DNA from: Fredricksoniimonas sp964643325
Lineage (GTDB): Bacteria > Omnitrophota > Gorgyraeia > Zapsychrales > Fredricksoniimonadaceae
Assembly: GCA_964643325.1 (NCBI GenBank)
Contig: CAZXSE010000004.1
Span: 1-64,000, forward strand
Length of the DNA stretch: 64,000 bases
Reading direction: 5' to 3'
The position numbers and the translations under genes were made by a program. This document shows, in pieces, positions 58,238-64,000 of the stretch. Positions within the stretch are counted from its first letter, which is position 1, and every line of letters starts with the position of its first letter. Below the pieces are notes generated by a model. That model saw only the letters and a list, made by a program, of their open reading frames with translations. It did no database searches and was not told where the DNA came from.

Positions 58238-58276
58238 CTTCCGTCAGCCCGTAGAGCTGTTGCGGTGCAACGGAAG
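58238..58276 (+). promoter_or_regulatory. Three-way-junction RNA leader before rplS
   Basis: CTTCCG (58238-58243) pairs with CGGAAG (58271-58276) and encloses two adjacent hairpins: CAGC (58245-58248) with GCTG (58256-58259), and TTGC (58260-58263) with GCAA (58267-58270). Only one base lies outside the stems at the junction. TTTT follows directly. It lies between trmD and rplS, where L19 autoregulatory leaders are known in other phyla. Confidence 0.65.
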
Positions 58277-58320
58277 TTTTCAGGTTTTTGCGAAAGAAAA
58301 ATCCAAACAGGAGAAGTTGT

Positions 58321-58731
58321 ATGGCAGGCCGTTTAGCAAAACTCGATATGATCATCAACAAGCAACTGCGCAAGGATATCCCGGATTTCAACGTCGGAGA
58401 TACCGTCAAGATGAAGATCAAGGTCCAGGAGGCGGACAAGATCCGCCTGCATTCCTGGGAAGGCATCGTGATCTCGCGCACGGGCCGCGGTAATACCGAA
58501 GCTTTTACGGTGCGCAAGATGTCGTTCGGCGAGGGCGTCGAGAAAAAGTTCCCGCTCCATTCACCGGTCATTGCGAGCCTGAAGGTCGTCAGCCGCGGCA
58601 ATGTCAAGCGCGCCAAGCTGTTCTACCTGCGCGACAAGATGGGCAAGGGCGCGCGCGTTGAGACGAATGCGGTTTCCGATGCCGATCAGGCGGCCCAGGT
58701 CGCGGCGTCGGCTGCGGCAGCCACCGCGTAA
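58321..58731 (+). CDS. rplS: 50S ribosomal protein L19
   Basis: A 136-residue L19. PDFNVGDTVKMKIKVQEADK, then HSWEGIVISRTGRGNTEAFTVRKMSFGEGVEKKFPLHSP, are the core signatures; L19 sits at the subunit interface. The C-terminal 20 residues are an Ala-rich extension beyond the usual 115-120 residues. The ATG at 58321 follows AGGAGAAG; an in-frame start 11 codons upstream would lie in the structured leader. rnhB starts on the next base after the stop. Confidence 0.95.
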   Translation: MAGRLAKLDMIINKQLRKDIPDFNVGDTVKMKIKVQEADKIRLHSWEGIVISRTGRGNTEAFTVRKMSFGEGVEKKFPLHSPVIASLKVVSRGNVKRAKLFYLRDKMGKGARVETNAVSDADQAAQVAASAAAATA

Positions 58732-59349
58732 GTGTTGAGCGTCCGGGAATTGATCGAGTTTGATAAAGCGAAAGCCAATGGCTTTCGCTTTCTTTTTGGC
58801 GTCGATGAAGCGGGGCGGGGGCCTTTGGCCGGGCCTGTGGTGGCCGCGGCCGTCCTTGTGCAGGAGACGGACTTTGTCAGCCGCATCGGTGATTCCAAAG
58901 TTTTGAGCGCGGCCCAGCGCGCAAAGGCGTTCGCCGAGATCCAGGAGCGCGCCATGACGGGTGTCGGCATCGTTGATGAGAAGGTCATCGACCGGATCAA
59001 TATCCTGCGCGCCTCCCATCTGGCCATGACCCTGGCGGTCAAGGACCTGGCCGGCCGCATGAATGTGAACGCCAGGGATGTCCTGGTCCTTGTTGACGGC
59101 AATTCCTATCAGGGAGATATTCCTTACAAAGTGGCATGCGTGGTCAAGGGCGACGCGAAGAGTTTTGCCATTGCCTGCGCGAGCATTATTGCGAAAGTGA
59201 TGCGCGATCGCATCATGGAAGATTATGACAAGGTCTATCCCGAGTATGGCTTTGCCGGGCATAAAGGTTATCCGACCGAGGCGCATCGCCAGGCGATCAA
59301 AGCGCATGGCCTCTCGCCGATACATAGAAAAACATTCAGGGTTAGTTAA
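58732..59349 (+). CDS. rnhB: Ribonuclease HII
   Basis: A 205-residue RNase HII, removing ribonucleotides from DNA. Catalytic acids in FGVDEAGRGPLAGPVVAAAV (Asp-Glu), VLVDGNSYQGDIP (Asp) and ASIIAKVMRDRIMEDY (Asp). The closing GFAGHKGYPTEAHRQAIKAHG is typical. The start is a GTG at 58732, directly after the rplS stop, or a TTG three bases later; neither has a clear ribosome site, so coupling to rplS is likely. Confidence 0.94.
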   Translation: MLSVRELIEFDKAKANGFRFLFGVDEAGRGPLAGPVVAAAVLVQETDFVSRIGDSKVLSAAQRAKAFAEIQERAMTGVGIVDEKVIDRINILRASHLAMTLAVKDLAGRMNVNARDVLVLVDGNSYQGDIPYKVACVVKGDAKSFAIACASIIAKVMRDRIMEDYDKVYPEYGFAGHKGYPTEAHRQAIKAHGLSPIHRKTFRVS

Positions 59350-59404
59350 GCCCGCGCTTGGCGAGTGAAATTCTTTGCGCGGCATTAGATGAATTTTTCG
59401 GGCA

Positions 59405-59504
59405 NNNNNNNNNNNNNNNNNNNNNNNNNNNNNNNNNNNNNNNNNNNNNNNNNNNNNNNNNNNNNNNNNNNNNNNNNNNNNNNNNNNNNNNNNNNNNNNN
59501 NNNN
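59405..59504. other. Assembly gap (100 N)
   Basis: Exactly 100 unknown bases in the rnhB-yraN intergenic region. The 50 bases before it include GTGAAATTC and GAATTTTTC as a loose inverted pair, so a repeat may have broken the assembly here. Confidence 0.99.
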
Positions 59505-59513
59505 GGAGTTCTT

Positions 59514-59873
59514 ATGCGATCTCATCAATTAGGCAAAGATGGCGAAGCGTTCGCCCGGGATTTTCTCGCCCGGCAGGGGTATGCCTTGCTTCAGGCCAAT
59601 TATCGCGGTAAGTCGGGGGAGATCGATCTGGTGGCCAAAGAGGGCGGTGTTATTTGCTTCATTGAGGTCAAGACACGCCAGCAGGACGGGTGGGATGCGT
59701 TCGAGGCGGTTGATAAGCGCAAACAGTACAAGATCAGGCGCACGGCCCAGCAGTATCTGATCGAGAATTTCGGCACGGAAGATGTCGCGGCCAGGTTCGA
59801 TGTCCTGGGGGTCCATTCGGGTCCGGACGGCCAATTGTCCGGAGAGCTCTTGAAAGACGCTTTCGGCATTTGA
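59514..59873 (+). CDS. yraN: UPF0102/YraN-family nuclease-fold protein
   Basis: A 119-residue YraN protein. LGKDGEAFARDFLARQGYALLQANYR at the start and GEIDLVAKEGGVICFIEVKTR carry the E..D..ExK pattern of restriction-endonuclease-like folds. The cellular role is uncertain, probably in DNA metabolism. The ATG at 59514 lies five bases after GGAG at the edge of the assembly gap, so upstream sequence is not visible. The rnhB-yraN neighbourhood is common in bacteria. Confidence 0.9.
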   Translation: MRSHQLGKDGEAFARDFLARQGYALLQANYRGKSGEIDLVAKEGGVICFIEVKTRQQDGWDAFEAVDKRKQYKIRRTAQQYLIENFGTEDVAARFDVLGVHSGPDGQLSGELLKDAFGI

Positions 59874-59894
59874 ATAAAGAAATCAATCTTATTA

Positions 59895-59923
59895 TTGCAA
59901 AAATATTCTTATTTCGTTACTAT
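59895..59923 (+). promoter_or_regulatory. Candidate promoter for the one-carbon operon
   Basis: TTGCAA (59895-59900), a 17-base spacer and TACTAT (59918-59923) in a markedly AT-rich 133-base region. It would leave a leader of about 75 bases before fchA, in which no strong hairpin is evident. Confidence 0.45.
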
Positions 59924-60006
59924 ACATTTAATCCAATCATATAGAAAAAGTTCAGGCGTTCTCGGAAATATCCTTAAACCTATCTTTCTTCTAATCCGTA
60001 CACAAA

Positions 60007-60495
60007 ATGATCTCCTATAACGACCACACATTGGCGCAATATCTGGAAAAACTCTCTTTGCGCGAGCCTGTGCCCGGCGGCGGTTCGGCCGCGGCTGTTT
60101 CAGGGGCCATGGGCGCGGCTCTTATTGCCATGCCGGCGCGTTATTCGCTGGGCAAGGGCAAGGCCGCGGATATCGAGCAGAAGATCGCGGCCATTATTGT
60201 CGAGGCTGACGCGGCACGCCTGACTTTCCTGGACCTTGCCGGGATGGACGCCCAGGCGTATCTGGATGTGACGCGCACGCGAAAGAGCGGCGACAAGGCG
60301 GCCCATGAAGAGGCGCAGCAGCGGGCCTCGCAGGTGCCGCGCGATGTTGTTGCCTTGTGCAAGAAGTGCCTGGCCTTGACGCCTTATCTTTATCAGGAAG
60401 GCAATCCGCATCTTTTAAGCGATGTGAAAGCCGCGGAAGCGTTCCTTAAGTCTGCGATCGATGCGGCCAACCATATGCAAGAGGCGAACGCATGA
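60007..60495 (+). CDS. fchA: Methenyltetrahydrofolate cyclohydrolase-type protein (FchA/FTCD_C family)
   Basis: A 162-residue protein of the cyclodeaminase/cyclohydrolase family. The folate-binding PVPGGGSAAAVSGAMGAALI is intact near residue 20 and the rest is helical, with DMDA-like AGMDAQAYLDV. Members hydrolyse methenyl-tetrahydrofolate to formyl-tetrahydrofolate or deaminate formimino-tetrahydrofolate. It is shorter than the usual 200 residues, missing the last part of the helical bundle. It overlaps folD by four bases, and that FolD lacks the cyclohydrolase residues, which supports the cyclohydrolase role. Confidence 0.85.
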   Translation: MISYNDHTLAQYLEKLSLREPVPGGGSAAAVSGAMGAALIAMPARYSLGKGKAADIEQKIAAIIVEADAARLTFLDLAGMDAQAYLDVTRTRKSGDKAAHEEAQQRASQVPRDVVALCKKCLALTPYLYQEGNPHLLSDVKAAEAFLKSAIDAANHMQEANA

Positions 60496-61358
60496 GCGCC
60501 ACGATCCTTGACGGAAAAGTCTTTGCCCAGAAAATGACCGCGCAGCTGAAGGCTGAGGTGGACGGGCTGAAGGCCGCAACAGGGACCACGCCCCGTTTCG
60601 TGAACATCGTCATTGGCGACGATGCGGGCGCGGCGTCGTACGGAAGGTCGCAGAAGCGCGCGGCCGAGGCGATCGGCATTGATTATCAGTTCGCGCGATT
60701 GCCGCAGCATGTGACGCAAGAAGAACTGCTGGAGAGGATCAGGGACCTTAACGGAGATGCAGGCGTTCACGGTGTCATGCTCCATAAACCTGTTCCCGCA
60801 GGCATTGATTTTCAGCAGGCGGTCAATGCGATCGCTCCCGAGAAGGATCTCGAAGGCATGGGCGAGGGGAACCTGGGAAGGCTTTTCCTGGGAAAGACAA
60901 AGATCATTCCCTGCACGCCGGCATCGGCCATGGCGCTTTTGGCGCTCAGCGGCATTGACCTCACGGGAAAGAACGCGGTCATTGTCGGCCGCAGCGAGAT
61001 CGTCGGCAAGCCCATGATGTTCCTGCTCCTGGAAAAGAACGCGACCGTCACGGTATGCCACAGCGGCACCAGCCGCGCCGGGCGGCTGGAAGCCGAGGTC
61101 CGCCGGGCGGAAGTCCTGGTGGTTGCCATGGGCAGGCCTCATTTTATCAAGGGCTCCTGGGTCAGGGACGGCGCCGTGGTCATCGATGTGGGCATCAATG
61201 ATGTCAACGGAAAGATCACCGGGGATGTGGAATTTGATGCCGCCGTCGAGCACGCCTCGTTCATTACACCGGTCCCCGGAGGGGTCGGCCCTGTCACCGC
61301 CGTGATGCTGATGAAGAACGGCATAGAAACATTCAAATCGCAAACAGGAAGATCATGA
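60492..61358 (+). CDS. folD: FolD-family methylene-tetrahydrofolate dehydrogenase with altered cyclohydrolase site
   Basis: A 288-residue FolD. Both domains are present: IAPEKDLEGMGEGNLGRLFLG and IPCTPASAMALL in the folate part, VIVGRSEIVGKPMMFLLL in the NAD(P) Rossmann part, and ITPVPGGVGPVTAVML at the end. The three residues needed for cyclohydrolase activity in E. coli numbering (Lys54, Gln98, Asp121) are Gln54, His98 and Glu121; Tyr50 is kept. It is therefore probably a dehydrogenase only, with FchA doing the next step. Coupled to genes on both sides by four-base overlaps. Confidence 0.92.
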   Translation: MSATILDGKVFAQKMTAQLKAEVDGLKAATGTTPRFVNIVIGDDAGAASYGRSQKRAAEAIGIDYQFARLPQHVTQEELLERIRDLNGDAGVHGVMLHKPVPAGIDFQQAVNAIAPEKDLEGMGEGNLGRLFLGKTKIIPCTPASAMALLALSGIDLTGKNAVIVGRSEIVGKPMMFLLLEKNATVTVCHSGTSRAGRLEAEVRRAEVLVVAMGRPHFIKGSWVRDGAVVIDVGINDVNGKITGDVEFDAAVEHASFITPVPGGVGPVTAVMLMKNGIETFKSQTGRS

Positions 61359-62206
61359 AGCATATTGTTGTCATCGGCCAGTCGCCGGCGGCTTATGCCT
61401 TTGTTAAGGACGCGCTCGAGCGCGATCCTGAGGCGCAGGTAACGCTCATCAGCTGCGACGGGGCGTTGCCGTACGATCACGCGCGCCTGCCGGGGTTGAT
61501 CGACCGCAGCGTCAAAGAAAGCGATATATTTTGCGCTCCTCAGGATTTTTACGCCCAGGACCGGATCAAGGTCATCCTCGACAAGGAGATCTCGCGGGTC
61601 AATGCTGACCGCCACCGGGTCTTTCTGGCGGAAAAGGTCCAGGTGGCGTTCGATGAGATCACGATCATTGACGCGCCGCAGGTAAAATTACCCCCGTTAA
61701 AAGGGATCCGCCGCAAGGGTGTGTTCCATCTGGTCCGCCTGGCAGCGGTGAAGGATCTGATCAAGTACCTGACTTTTACGGAAACAGCGTTGGTGGAGCC
61801 TTTGGGTTTTGCCGGCATCAGGGCCGTGCTGGCGCTTAAGGCCGCGGGCAAGGATGTGATCGCCCTCGTGCGGCAGGAGGCATTATTGCCAGGCATCCTC
61901 TCGCCGGAGCGTTCCCAAATGCTTGTTCGGGCGCTGGAGGGCCGCGGGGTGCGTGTGATATTTTCCGGCGGCGGTGTCGAGGATGTGATCGGCGAGGTCG
62001 AGGTCAAGGCCGTGCGCCTGAAGTCGGGCAAGGTCGTGGCATGCGAGATGTTCGTCACCGAGGATGTGACCTTTGACATGAGTTTCTTGACGGATGGGGC
62101 GCCGGAGGCCGTGATGGGTGCTGCCGGGCCGCAACCGCATGATATGCTCGACGAGATCCTTGATCCGGCAGAGCTTGTATTGGAAACCCCCGAGGCTGCG
62201 ACTTAA
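61355..62206 (+). CDS. Pyridine nucleotide-disulfide oxidoreductase-like protein, degenerate
   Basis: A 283-residue protein resembling the FAD/NAD(P) domains of rubredoxin reductase or NirB-type flavoproteins. The first dinucleotide fold is recognisable (VVIGQSPAAYAFVKDAL, with SP where GxG is normal), then LPYDHARLPGLIDRS. The second fold reads VEPLGFAGIRAVLALKAAGKDVIALV, followed by LSPERSQMLVRALEGRGVRV. No redox-active CxxC is seen and the C-terminal interface domain is missing. It is translationally coupled to folD, so it may pass or sense electrons in one-carbon metabolism. Function not established. Confidence 0.65.
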   Translation: MKHIVVIGQSPAAYAFVKDALERDPEAQVTLISCDGALPYDHARLPGLIDRSVKESDIFCAPQDFYAQDRIKVILDKEISRVNADRHRVFLAEKVQVAFDEITIIDAPQVKLPPLKGIRRKGVFHLVRLAAVKDLIKYLTFTETALVEPLGFAGIRAVLALKAAGKDVIALVRQEALLPGILSPERSQMLVRALEGRGVRVIFSGGGVEDVIGEVEVKAVRLKSGKVVACEMFVTEDVTFDMSFLTDGAPEAVMGAAGPQPHDMLDEILDPAELVLETPEAAT

Positions 62207-63175
62207 ATGGCGCGGTTGTTGATCGCTCTCTTTTTCCTCCTTCCTGTTACGGCATTCGCCGCCGATCCCATGGATGCGCGGACAGCCGCGCAGTATTATG
62301 CCGCAGGCCATGCGCATCAGCAAAAAGGCAATTTTCTTCAGGCGCGCCTTCTGTATGAGAGGGCCGAGGTCTTTGCGCCTGATAATGCCGACCTGCACAA
62401 CGACATGGGGCTGGTCTTCGAGGCCCTGGGGCAGGCGGATGAGGCCCAGAAGCATTACATGAAAGCGATCGAGCTCGACCATAAATGCCTTCCGGCGTAC
62501 AGCAATCTCGGATATTTTTATAAGACCAGGGGCGATCTCAAGATGGCGGCCGTTTATTTTGAACAGCGCGTGGCTTTTGGCGATCCCCGCGACCCGTGGA
62601 CGCTGCAGGCGCAGGCCGAACTCGAAAGCATCATCGGAACTTCGCCGGAACTCGTCCGGAAGAAGCTCTTGCGTGAGCAAAGGTCCCTGGAGAACGCCAC
62701 GGCCCTTCATCAGCAGGAAGCGGCGCTGGCCGAACACCGTGAAAGGATCGTTAGCGCGGCCATGGAGCAGCAGCACGTTCTTGATCTCTTCGATCAGGGG
62801 CGGCTGGTGGTCGTGAGGCGTGATGGCGATGCCCAGGATCGCGGCCTTGTGCTCGAGGCCCTGGCATATCTTTACAAGGCCCGGGGCGATTCGGCAAAAG
62901 CCGCCGCGTATTTTGAACAGCGCATCGCCCTTGGGAACGCGCATGATCCCTGGATGCTCAAGGCGCAGGCCGAACTGGATGAGATCCGTCGTTCTTCGCC
63001 GGAGCTGATGCAGGAAAAGATCAGGATCGACCAGAAATTGCTCGAGAACGCCATGGTCCTGCGCAGCAAAGAAGCCCAGCGTGCCGCTCAGGAGACCAGT
63101 CTTGACCTGTATGACAAGGACCTGTTGATCAAATCCCTGGGCGGCCCGGTAGAGATCCCTTCGGCGGGACAATAG
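62207..63175 (+). CDS. Exported TPR-repeat protein
   Basis: A 322-residue protein with a signal peptide (LLIALFFLLPVTAFA, cleaved before ADPM). Three TPR-like units lie in residues 28-135, for example HNDMGLVFEALGQADEAQKHYMKAIELD. A segment of about 70 residues is duplicated: the first copy starts YKTRGDLKMAAVYFEQRVAF and the second YKARGDSAKAAAYFEQRIAL, each followed by DPW-L-AQAEL. It is probably a periplasmic scaffold. It starts at the base after the flavoprotein-like gene and ends one base before polA. Confidence 0.7.
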   Translation: MARLLIALFFLLPVTAFAADPMDARTAAQYYAAGHAHQQKGNFLQARLLYERAEVFAPDNADLHNDMGLVFEALGQADEAQKHYMKAIELDHKCLPAYSNLGYFYKTRGDLKMAAVYFEQRVAFGDPRDPWTLQAQAELESIIGTSPELVRKKLLREQRSLENATALHQQEAALAEHRERIVSAAMEQQHVLDLFDQGRLVVVRRDGDAQDRGLVLEALAYLYKARGDSAKAAAYFEQRIALGNAHDPWMLKAQAELDEIRRSSPELMQEKIRIDQKLLENAMVLRSKEAQRAAQETSLDLYDKDLLIKSLGGPVEIPSAGQ

Positions 63176-63176
63176 C

Positions 63177-64000
63177 ATGACAAATCGCATCCTTCTTATT
63201 GACGGCCACGCGCTGTGTTACCGCGCGTTCTACGCTGTTCAGGAATTGCGCAATGCCAAGGGGTTCCCGACGAATGCGGTCTTCGGTTTTGTCAATATCC
63301 TGCGCAAGATCCTGAAGACCTATACACCGGGATACGCGGCGGCGTGTTTTGATACGGGTAAAGAGACCTTCCGGCGGGCGAAGTTCGCAGATTACAAGGT
63401 CCAGCGCTCTCCGATGCCGGAGGACCTGTCCACCCAGATCCCTGTGATCAAGGATCTCTTGAGGGCTTACGGCATACCGGTCTTTGAAAAAGAAGGTTAT
63501 GAGGCGGATGATCTGATCGCGACGCTGGTCGGGCGGCTGCGCGGCAAAGAGCACGAGATCATCATCGCTTCCGATGACAAGGATATGCAGCAACTGATCG
63601 CCGACGGGGTCCGCGTGTATAACAGCCGCAAGGACGCGCTCCTGGGGCCGGATGACACGCGGGAGCGTTTTGGCGTGGGGCCCGAGCGCGTGGCGGATTA
63701 TCTGGCGCTGGCGGGGGATGCCAGCGACAATATCCCGGGCATCAAGGGGGTCGGTGATGTGACTGCGCAAAAGCTGTTGAAACAGTTCGGCTCTCTAGAC
63801 GAGATCCTCGCGCATACTCATGATATTCCCGGCAAGCTCAAAGAAAAGATCGAACAGGGGCGCGCCAGCGCACTGCTTAGCCGTGAACTTGCCACGCTTG
63901 ATGCCAAAGTCCCGGTGGAATGTTCCCTGGAGGATATCCGTTGGGGCAACATGGACCGCAAGGAACTGGTGAAGCTTTTTACCGGACTTGAATTTCGCAG
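63177..64000 (+). CDS. polA: DNA polymerase I, 5' part (runs off the window)
   Basis: The first 274 codons of polA. They encode the 5'-3' exonuclease (FEN-type) domain: LLIDGHALCYRAFYAVQ, CFDTGKETFRRAKFADYKVQR, GYEADDLIATLVG, IIIASDDKDMQQLI and the helix-hairpin-helix segment DASDNIPGIKGVGDVTAQKLL. The metal-binding acids are present. The exonuclease/polymerase part lies beyond 64000. The ATG at 63177 follows the TPR gene stop by one base. Confidence 0.95.
   Translation, partial: MTNRILLIDGHALCYRAFYAVQELRNAKGFPTNAVFGFVNILRKILKTYTPGYAAACFDTGKETFRRAKFADYKVQRSPMPEDLSTQIPVIKDLLRAYGIPVFEKEGYEADDLIATLVGRLRGKEHEIIIASDDKDMQQLIADGVRVYNSRKDALLGPDDTRERFGVGPERVADYLALAGDASDNIPGIKGVGDVTAQKLLKQFGSLDEILAHTHDIPGKLKEKIEQGRASALLSRELATLDAKVPVECSLEDIRWGNMDRKELVKLFTGLEFR

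Overview
The window looks like one continuous piece of a GC-rich bacterial chromosome with dense, mostly plus-strand operons. Two runs of exactly 100 N (2080-2179 and 59405-59504) show that it is a scaffold joined across two gaps. The best lineage guess is Candidatus Omnitrophota (PVC superphylum). The evidence is a 1030-residue secreted protein (12531-15623) whose N-terminal region and C-terminal 'GGIDLT...APGF.PVI..IQP...FLGV' motif I associate with that group, a MurC-Ddl fusion of the kind known from Chlamydiae, and meso-diaminopimelate-type Gram-negative cell wall genes. This assignment rests on recall and was not tested by a search.

Layout. 1-3.6 kb is a loosely packed accessory segment: an AT-rich ORF6N protein, a membrane protein next to a ParA-like ATPase, a DUF4870-like protein, a cysteine-rich pilin-like protein and a secreted protein. 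3.6-12.4 kb holds rpsO-pnp, then ftsK, a RodZ-like gene, rimO, pgsA, pgpA and a Bax1-I/YccA-type membrane protein. 12.5-15.6 kb is the large secreted protein. 15.6-16.8 kb carries thpR and pncC on the minus strand, separated by a long imperfect inverted repeat. 16.8-21.9 kb is a riboflavin operon (ribBA, ribH, nusB, PHP phosphoesterase, ribD, ribE) followed by fabZ. 21.9-29.7 kb has tRNA-Pro(CGG), an acylphosphatase, ligA, a lipoprotein, xerD, a CCA-adding-type enzyme, rbfA, nrnA, truB and ribF.

29.9-45.6 kb is a full division and cell wall (dcw) cluster: mraZ, a 95-residue unknown, rsmH, ftsL, ftsI, murE, murF, mraY, murD, ftsW, murG, murC-ddl, ftsQ, ftsA. It starts from a strong promoter followed by four GTGG boxes at exact 10-bp spacing. 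It has no murB and no ftsZ; a single-domain response regulator and queA follow ftsA. 47-51.3 kb contains a gamma-glutamylcyclotransferase-like protein, a HAD phosphatase, a glycerol-1-phosphate dehydrogenase-like enzyme, an HD-GYP protein and tgt. 51.3-57.5 kb has a second long inverted repeat, then a marR-tolC-RND-MFS efflux operon with a clear palindromic operator and no adaptor gene. 57.5-59.9 kb is trmD-rplS-rnhB-yraN. 60-64 kb is a one-carbon group (fchA, a variant folD, a flavoprotein-like gene), a TPR protein and the 5' part of polA.

The most unusual items are: two fold-back elements of about 120 bp with the same stem-and-internal-loop layout (16187-16307 and 51326-51445); a FolD that lacks all three cyclohydrolase residues and is translationally coupled to a stand-alone cyclohydrolase; a compact three-way-junction leader before rplS; a repeat inserted in frame in the large secreted protein; divergent promoters that share one -35 box; and the 14-cysteine tail on a pilin-like protein. 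No CRISPR array, transposase, prophage or rRNA was seen.
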